From JAFASC01 sp034669525 (GTDB lineage Bacteria > Pseudomonadota > Alphaproteobacteria > Rhizobiales > Beijerinckiaceae), in the NCBI GenBank assembly GCA_034669525.1, contig JAXDNH010000233.1, forward strand, positions 1-12,846: a stretch of DNA of 12,846 nucleotides, read 5' to 3'. How positions within the stretch are numbered: position 1 is the first letter of the stretch; the number at the start of each line of letters is the position of its first letter. Below, piece by piece: positions 7,785 through 12,846 of the stretch. Below the pieces are notes generated by a model. The model worked only from the letters and a program-made list of their open reading frames with translations. It searched no databases and had not been told where the DNA came from. The position numbers and the translations under genes were made by a program.

Positions 7785-9402
7785 ATTCCGATACCGCCGC
7801 GCTCGCCACCGCCTCGATCTTGAACGCCGCCGCAAACAGCGCCCGCGTATAGTCGGTTTTCGGCGCACGAAAGAGATCGATCGCCGGGCCCGCTTCGACG
7901 ACCTTGCCGTGCCGCATCACGATGAGATCAGTGGCAAGCGCCTTCACGACTTTCAGGTCGTGGCTGATGAACATGTAGGCGAGTCCGCGTTTGCGCTGCA
8001 GTTCGTGCAAGAGATCGACAATCTGCGCCTGGACCGACATGTCGAGCGCGGACGTCGGCTCATCGAGCACGATGAATTTTGGTTCGAGCGCCATCGCCCG
8101 CGCGATCGCGATGCGCTGTCGCTGGCCGCCGGAAAATTCGTGCGGATAGCGGTCCATTGCCGCCGGATCGAGCCCGGTATCGGCGAGCGCGCGCGCGACG
8201 ATCTCGCGGCGCTCCCGCTCCGATAGTTTGCGGTTCTGCACGCGCAATCCTTCGGCAACGATCTCGGCAACCGACAGACGCGGCGAGAGCGATCCGTAGG
8301 GATCCTGAAACACGACCTGCATATCCCGTCGAAAAGGCCGCATTTCTTTGGAGTGCAAGCCATCAAGACGGCGGCCGAGATAGGTGATGGCGCCTTCCGA
8401 GCGGATCAACCGCAACAGCGCGAGGCCAAGCGTCGTCTTGCCGGAGCCCGACTCGCCGACCACGCCCAGCGTCTGCCCCTCGCGCACGGTGACATCGATC
8501 CCATCGACAGCCTTTATGTAACCGACGGTTCGGCGCAGGAAGCCGCGCTTGATCGAAAACCAGACGCGGACATTCTTACCTGTCACGATGACCGGCGCGG
8601 TGCTGTCGCATGGAGGCGGCAGCCCTTTCGGCTCGGCAGCGAGCAACGCCTTCGTATAGGCATGCTGGGGATTCGAAAAGATTTCGGCGACGGGACCTGC
8701 TTCTACGATCCGTCCTTGTTGCATCACGCAGACATCATCGGCAAGTTTACGAACGATGCCGAGATCATGGGTGATGAAAAGGAGCGCCATGCCCATGCGC
8801 CGCTGCTCCTCCTTGAGCAGCTTCAATATCTGCGCCTGCACCGTTACATCGAGCGCCGTCGTCGGTTCATCGGCAATGAGCAGTTCGGGACGATTTGCCA
8901 AAGCCATGGCGATCATCACGCGCTGACGCTGGCCTCCGGATAGCTGGTGCGGATAGGCCCGCAGCCGCGATTCGGGATCGCGGATGCCGACCTCGTTCAG
9001 GAGATCGATGACGCTCTTGCGGATGTCGGCGCCGGGCCTGCCGTGCAGCTCGATGATTTCGCCTATCTGCCGCTCGATCGTGTGCAGCGGATTGAGCGAC
9101 GTCATCGGTTCCTGAAACACCATCGTGATCTTGGCGCCGCGGATCTCGCGCAGCCGCGCCTCGCTCACGGCGAGCATGTCCTCGCCCTGGAACAGCACCT
9201 GGCCTGAAGCATGTCCGGAGAATCCGAGAAGTTGGACGACCGATAATGCAGTCACCGACTTTCCGGATCCCGATTCGCCAACCAAGGCCAGCGTGCGGCT
9301 GCGCTCCAGTGCGAAGGAGATGCCGTCGACCGCGACCGTTTCGCGCTCGCCCTGGCGGAAGAAAACCGAGAGATTGCGGACGTCGAGGAGCGGCTCGGAC
9401 AT
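7783..9402 (-). CDS. yejF: YejF, double-ATPase subunit of the peptide ABC importer YejABEF
   Basis: This 539-residue protein hydrolyses ATP on the cytoplasmic side of the importer. It has two complete ABC modules fused in one chain. Module 1: Walker A GESGSGKS (42-49), Q-loop FQEPMTSLNP (from about 97), signature LSGGQ (154-158), Walker B LLIADEP (about 175-180) followed by TTALD, and switch His 212. Module 2: Walker A GESGSGKT (316-323), Q-loop FQDPYGSLSP, signature FSGGQ (423-427), Walker B IVLDEP with SALD, and switch His 481. The NPQHAYTKALL segment after module 1 is the linker typical of oligopeptide transporters. Length is close to E. coli YejF (about 529). I chose the ATG at 9402-9400 because MSEPLLDVRNLSVFF is a normal ABC start and it overlaps the yejE stop as TGATG; longer upstream starts would run deep into yejE. 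All catalytic residues are intact, so this gene shows no decay although yejE is interrupted. Confidence 0.93.
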   Translation of the reverse strand: MSEPLLDVRNLSVFFRQGERETVAVDGISFALERSRTLALVGESGSGKSVTALSVVQLLGFSGHASGQVLFQGEDMLAVSEARLREIRGAKITMVFQEPMTSLNPLHTIERQIGEIIELHGRPGADIRKSVIDLLNEVGIRDPESRLRAYPHQLSGGQRQRVMIAMALANRPELLIADEPTTALDVTVQAQILKLLKEEQRRMGMALLFITHDLGIVRKLADDVCVMQQGRIVEAGPVAEIFSNPQHAYTKALLAAEPKGLPPPCDSTAPVIVTGKNVRVWFSIKRGFLRRTVGYIKAVDGIDVTVREGQTLGVVGESGSGKTTLGLALLRLIRSEGAITYLGRRLDGLHSKEMRPFRRDMQVVFQDPYGSLSPRLSVAEIVAEGLRVQNRKLSERERREIVARALADTGLDPAAMDRYPHEFSGGQRQRIAIARAMALEPKFIVLDEPTSALDMSVQAQIVDLLHELQRKRGLAYMFISHDLKVVKALATDLIVMRHGKVVEAGPAIDLFRAPKTDYTRALFAAAFKIEAVASAAVSE

Positions 9403-10595
9403 CAACCCCGCTCGAAGGTCTTGCGCGGGTCGAACGCGTCGCGCACCGCCTCGCCGGTAAAGACGAGGAGCGACAGCATGATCGCGATCACGACGAACCC
9501 CGTCAATCCGAGCCATGGCGCCTGCAGATTCGACTTACCCTGCAGCAACAGCTCGCCAAGCGACGGCGAGCCCGGCGGCAGGCCGAAGCCGAGGAAGTCG
9601 AGCGAGGTTAATGTAGTGATCGAGGAATTCAGGATGAACGGCAGGAATGTCAGCGTCGCTACCATAGCGTTCGGCAGGACGTGCTTGAAAATGATCTTGG
9701 CATTCGAAAGCCCGAGCGCGCGCGCCGCGTTCACGTATTCGAAATTGCGCGCGCGCAGGAACTCAGCGCGCACGACATGAACAAGCGAAACCCAGGAGAA
9801 CAGCAGCAATATCCCGAGGAGGACGAGAAAACTCGGCGTGATGATCGATGAGACAATGATCTATAGGTAAAGGTGCGGCAGCGATGACCAGATTTCGATG
9901 AAGCGCTGAAACAGGAGGTCGGTCCACCCGCCGAAATAACCCTGAACCGCGCCGGCCGTTACGCCTATGACGGACGAAATGCTAGCGAGAATCAGCCCGA
10001 ACAGGACCGAAATGCGAAAACCATAAAGCAGCCGCGCGACAACATCGCGGCCCTGATCATCGGTCCCAAGCCAGTTCCACTCGATGCCGCCGCATCCTCG
10101 GTTTGGCTCGCCGGGCTTCAGCTTCCGCGCCGCGGCCTTTTGGCACTGCGCCTCTGAAAGCATCCAGGTCGGCGGCGAAGGCGCCGGCAACGGCATTTCG
10201 AGATTGTGCGTGTTGTAGGAGTAGCGAATCGGCGGCCAGATCGCCCAACCGTTGGCGGCGATCTCTCCTGAAATCATCGGATCCCGATAGTCGGTTTGCG
10301 CAAGGAACCCGCCGAACTTTTCCTCCGGATAATTCCTAAATATCGGAAAGAGAAGTTCGCCCTTGTAGGAGGCAATGATCGGCTTGTCGTTCGCAATGAA
10401 TTCCGCAAATAGCGAGACGACAAACATGACTGCGAATATCCAGAAGGAATAGTAGCCCCGCCGGTTGCGCTGAAAGTTGTCGAGGCGGCGCTGGTTTAGC
10501 GGCCTGAGCTGCAAAAGGCCCGCCCGCGGCAGAGCCGGCACGAGGTTTTCGCGCGCGGCGGCGGCCATTTCTTCGCGCATGACGGGCGAGCTCAC
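9402..10595 (-). pseudogene. yejE: YejE, permease subunit of YejABEF, interrupted by an in-frame amber codon
   Basis: YejE is the second inner-membrane permease of the peptide importer. The frame gives 244 residues, one TAG at 9861-9863, then 152 more residues in the same frame to TGA at 9404-9402, a total of 397 codons. The part before the stop has a basic N terminus, a first membrane segment (about residues 48-67), a large periplasmic loop, LGTDDQGRDV (177-186) and two more hydrophobic segments. The part after it holds further membrane segments and the EAA loop AARALGLSNAKIIFKHVLPNA, which docks on YejF, plus the conserved TSLDFLGFGLPPGSPSLGELL and the DPRKTF end. From memory of E. coli YejE the stop replaces one hydrophobic residue in LYL-(L/I)-II within a membrane helix, with no gap, so it is a point nonsense change. 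TTG to TAG would suffice. The GTG start at 10595 lies 4 nt after the yejB stop. A truncated product would lack its ATPase contact. Suppression or sequencing error remain possible. Confidence 0.85.
9861..9863 (-). other. In-frame TAG codon inside yejE
   Basis: On the minus strand the codons read L-Y-L-(TAG)-I-I-V-S-S. Conserved YejE sequence continues on both sides without frame change or length change. The codon after TAG is ATC, and I see no known read-through context such as TAG followed by CAATTA. A TTG 51 nt further on (9809-9807) could in theory restart translation, but no convincing Shine-Dalgarno sequence was recognised before it. Confidence 0.9.
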
Positions 10596-10599
10596 CCCG

Positions 10600-11712
10600 C
10601 TAGACCTCGCGCGTTTCGAAATCGATCCGCGGATCGATCCACGTATAGGTAAGATCGGAGAGAAGATTCACGAAGAGCCCGAGAAGCGAGAATATGTACA
10701 GATTGGCAAAGACAACGGGGTAATCGCGGTTGACGATCGACTCGAACGAAAGGAGGCCCAACCCGTCAAGCGAGAAGATCGTTTCGATCAGAAGCGCGCC
10801 CGTGAAAAAGGCGCTGATGAAGGCGCCGGGAAAGCCCGAGACAACAACCAACATAGCGTTACGGAAGATGTGGCCATAGAGGACTTGGCGGCGGCTCAAT
10901 CCCTTCATACGCGCGGTCAGAACGTATTGTTTCTTTATCTCTTCGAGGAAAGAGTTCTTGGTGAGAAACGTGGCGGTCGCGAAAGCCCCGAGCGCCATCG
11001 AGATCACCGGCAAGGTGATGTGCCAGAAATAGTCCCTCACCTTGTCGAAAAGTGAGAGCTGGTCGAAATATTCCGACGTTAGGCCACGCAATGGAAATAT
11101 CTGCCAGAAGGAGCCGCCGGCAAAAAGCACGATCAGGAGAATCGCAAACAGAAAGCTCGGTATCGCGTAGCCGACGATCACGACGGCCGAACTCCAAACG
11201 TCGAATCGGGAGCCGTCATTTACTGCCTTACTGATGCCAAGGGGAACGGAGATTGCGTAGGAGAGCAGCGTCATCCACAAGCCAAGCGAGATCGAGACGG
11301 GCAGCTTCTCGCGGATCAATTGCAGCACTGGGACGTCGCGGAAATAGCTGCGCCCGAAATTGAAGACCGCGTAGTTCTTCAGCATGATGAGAAAGCGTTC
11401 GGGTGCCGGCTTGTCAAAGCCGAACTGCTTCTCCAGCTCGGCGATGAACTTCGGATCGAGCCCCTGCGCACCGCGATATCTGCCGGTCGTATCGGCGCCT
11501 GCACCTCCAACCTGCCCGCTTGCAGTCGCGCCAATATCCGAACCGCCGCCGCCGAAGCGCGATGTCGCGCCGGCCTCGAACCCCTGCAACTGCGCAATAA
11601 TACGCTCGACCGGCCCGCCGGGCGCGAATTGCACGATCATGAAAGAGACAAGCATGATCCCCAAAACCGTAGGGATCATCAACAAAATCCGGCGCGCGAT
11701 ATAAGCGAGCAT
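10600..11712 (-). CDS. yejB: YejB, permease subunit of the peptide ABC importer YejABEF
   Basis: This 370-residue inner-membrane protein forms the peptide channel together with YejE. The N terminus, residues 1-33, has the usual basic start, first membrane helix and FAPGGP motif of oligopeptide permeases. A glycine-rich periplasmic stretch follows (about 54-75, with FGGGG and GGAGAD) before RGAQGLDP; E. coli YejB has a similar Gly-rich segment, so it is normal for the family. Further landmarks are SISLGLWMTLL (140-150), GSRFDVWSS (167-175), GYAIPSFLFAILLIV (181-195), the EAA loop TARMKGLSRRQVLYGHIFRNA (about 266-286), which contacts YejF, and the conserved end DPRIDFE. Length matches the family (about 364 in E. 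coli). The ATG at 11712 is 4 nt after the yejA stop, and the TAG at 10602-10600 is 4 nt before the yejE start, so the genes form one operon. It looks intact. Confidence 0.94.
   Translation of the reverse strand: MLAYIARRILLMIPTVLGIMLVSFMIVQFAPGGPVERIIAQLQGFEAGATSRFGGGGSDIGATASGQVGGAGADTTGRYRGAQGLDPKFIAELEKQFGFDKPAPERFLIMLKNYAVFNFGRSYFRDVPVLQLIREKLPVSISLGLWMTLLSYAISVPLGISKAVNDGSRFDVWSSAVVIVGYAIPSFLFAILLIVLFAGGSFWQIFPLRGLTSEYFDQLSLFDKVRDYFWHITLPVISMALGAFATATFLTKNSFLEEIKKQYVLTARMKGLSRRQVLYGHIFRNAMLVVVSGFPGAFISAFFTGALLIETIFSLDGLGLLSFESIVNRDYPVVFANLYIFSLLGLFVNLLSDLTYTWIDPRIDFETREV
10604..10608 (-). promoter_or_regulatory. Ribosome binding site supporting the GTG start of yejE
   Basis: Minus-strand GAGGT lies inside the end of yejB and is separated by 8 nt from the GTG at 10595-10593. 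This favours GTG over the in-frame ATGs at 10580 and 10568, although those have a weaker purine stretch (GTGAG) upstream. It also implies translational coupling to yejB. Confidence 0.45.
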
Positions 11713-11716
11713 TCAA

Positions 11717-12846
11717 TCAGCCGGCCGGATAATTGATCTGCTTCGCCTTCTCCGCATCCCACCACCAGGTCGAAAGAATGCCCGGGTCGTAACGTGGCGA
11801 TTTCTCCGGGCGCCCGAACACATCCCAATGGGCGATCCAGTGGTTCGCTTTGTACCAGTGCGGCACCCAGATGCGCTGGGCGCGCAGAACGCGATCGAGC
11901 GCGCGGCAGATGTGGATGAGCTCGTCACGGCTCGAGGCAACGAGCGCCTTCGAGATCAGCTCGTCGAGTGCCGGATCGGCAATTCCCGTCATATTCCGCG
12001 AGCCAAGCATCTTCGCAGCATCGGAGCCGAACAAGGCGCGCAATTCCTCGCCCGGAGAGAAGGACATGACAAGCCGCTGCACCATCATGTCGAAATCGAA
12101 ATTCTCCAGCCGTTGTCGATATTGCGCGGGATCCACGACGCGCAATCGTGCGCCGATGCCAAGCAGTCCAAGACTTTTGATGAACGGCTGCGTGTGACGC
12201 TCCATCGTGTTCGAGAAATCGAGGAACTCGATCTCGAACGGTTTGCCGTCGGGCAGCATCAGGCTCCCGTCCACCCGCTTGCAGCCGGCCTGGTTGAGGA
12301 GCTCGTTGGCGTGCTTCAGTAAGGTGCGGTCCTGACCCGATCCGTCCGAGACGGGCGGCACGAACGGTTCGCCGAATACCTCATCCGGGACCTTGCCGCG
12401 GAACGATTCGAGCAGGGCTTTTTCCTGCTCGTCCGGAAGGCTGATAGCCTTCATATCGGAGTTTTCGAAGAACGACTGGGTACGGGTGTAGGACCCGTAC
12501 ATCAGGTTGCGGTTCGTCCACACGAAATCGAAGCACGCCCCGATCGCCTCGCGAACGCGCGGATCCTTGAATTGCGGTCGCCGGAGGTTAAAGAACCAGC
12601 CCTGGATGCCGGATATGTTTGCGTCCGGGATTTCTTCGCGCTTGACCCGGCCATCGCGGAATGCGGGAAAATCATAGGCTGTCGCCCAATTGGCTGCCGT
12701 GAATTCCTCATGGACGGGGAAAGCGCCGGATTTGAACGCCTCGAAGGCCACCGGCCGATCGGCAAAATAATCGAAACGCACGATATCGAAATTTGCCTGG
12801 CCCACATTCACCGGCAGGTCCTTGCCCCAATAATCCTTCACGCGTT
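11717..12846 (-). CDS. yejA: YejA, periplasmic peptide-binding protein of YejABEF (N-terminal part outside window)
   Basis: The frame is open at the right edge, so only the C-terminal ~376 residues are seen, ending in NYPAG and TGA at 11719-11717. E. coli YejA has about 604 residues, so roughly the first third, with the signal peptide, lies beyond the window. The visible part is a type of extracellular solute-binding protein (SBP_bac_5 class) that captures peptides in the periplasm and passes them to YejB/YejE. Recognisable family blocks are DYWGKDLPVNVGQ near the edge, FDYFADRPVAFEAFKSG, GWFFNLRRPQFKDPRVREAIG, NLMYGSYTRTQSFFENSD, LLNQAGC, FEIEFLDFSNTMERHTQPF, and DRVLRAQRIWVPHWYKANHWIAHWD close to the end. 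It is the promoter-proximal gene of the visible operon; the promoter itself is not in view. No break is seen in this part. Confidence 0.92.
   Translation of the reverse strand, partial: RVKDYWGKDLPVNVGQANFDIVRFDYFADRPVAFEAFKSGAFPVHEEFTAANWATAYDFPAFRDGRVKREEIPDANISGIQGWFFNLRRPQFKDPRVREAIGACFDFVWTNRNLMYGSYTRTQSFFENSDMKAISLPDEQEKALLESFRGKVPDEVFGEPFVPPVSDGSGQDRTLLKHANELLNQAGCKRVDGSLMLPDGKPFEIEFLDFSNTMERHTQPFIKSLGLLGIGARLRVVDPAQYRQRLENFDFDMMVQRLVMSFSPGEELRALFGSDAAKMLGSRNMTGIADPALDELISKALVASSRDELIHICRALDRVLRAQRIWVPHWYKANHWIAHWDVFGRPEKSPRYDPGILSTWWWDAEKAKQINYPAG

Noticed and set aside
7243..8226. Plus-strand open frame of 327 codons across the end of the giant gene and into yejF
   Set aside because: It covers well-supported DUF4214 codons in another frame and then the antisense of yejF. 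The product is low-complexity Arg-rich.
8353..8943. Plus-strand open frame of 196 codons within yejF
   Set aside because: It lies fully antisense to the two well-conserved ATPase modules and has no family resemblance.
9403..9516. Extended N terminus for YejF starting at 9516
   Set aside because: The extra 38 residues come from the 3' end of yejE read out of frame. The ABC domain begins normally at the ATG at 9402.
9402..9809. Separate short permease gene starting with TTG at 9809
   Set aside because: It is the exact continuation of the yejE frame after the TAG, begins in mid-helix and has no convincing ribosome binding site.
1..12846. CRISPR array, tRNA/rRNA, insertion sequence or phage attachment site
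   Set aside because: No short regularly spaced direct repeats, no tRNA cloverleaf, no transposase motif and no flanking inverted repeats were seen. All sizeable repeats are in-frame protein domains.

Overview
The window is GC-rich, gene-dense bacterial chromosome, most likely from an alphaproteobacterium of the Hyphomicrobiales (a Bradyrhizobium/Xanthobacteraceae-like relative). I base this on an alphaproteobacterial-style yejABEF operon and on a giant surface protein combining 'AVNDAP' cadherin-like repeats with C-terminal DUF4214 repeats. The genus is a guess; the sequence does not settle it.

Left 60% (1-7751, + strand): one uninterrupted reading frame that already runs at the left edge, so the gene begins upstream. 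It encodes at least 2,583 residues of a modular extracellular protein. The order is the end of a 'GGFxVTY...VFAQRF' repeat block, about 14 cadherin-like units (roughly 124-170 aa each, most ending in a variant of AVNDAP), two bacterial Ig-like domains, and four DUF4214 repeats at the C terminus. The visible part has no cysteine and only two lysines, and both lysines sit at the borders of the Ig-like pair. A secreted, calcium-stiffened surface or adhesin-like protein is the best reading. No enzymatic domain is visible.

Right 40% (7783-12846, - strand): a four-gene peptide importer operon, read right to left as yejA (5' part outside the window), yejB, yejE, yejF. Junctions are 4 nt, 4 nt and a 1-nt TGATG overlap. 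YejA is the periplasmic peptide-binding protein, YejB and YejE the two membrane permeases, and YejF a double ATPase. In E. coli this system imports microcin C, and in Rhizobiales it is linked to tolerance of host antimicrobial peptides. Here yejE carries one in-frame TAG (9861-9863) in otherwise intact, well-conserved coding sequence. It cuts off the last 152 codons, including the EAA loop that contacts the ATPase. This is either a recent nonsense mutation that disables the importer, a suppressed or read-through stop, or a sequencing error.

The two transcription units converge with only 31 bp between stop codons, where a short hairpin lies. There is no gene-free stretch over 300 bp, and I see no RNA gene, CRISPR array, insertion sequence or att site. 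I found no wholly new multi-gene system. The points most worth following are the yejE amber codon and the architecture of the giant protein.
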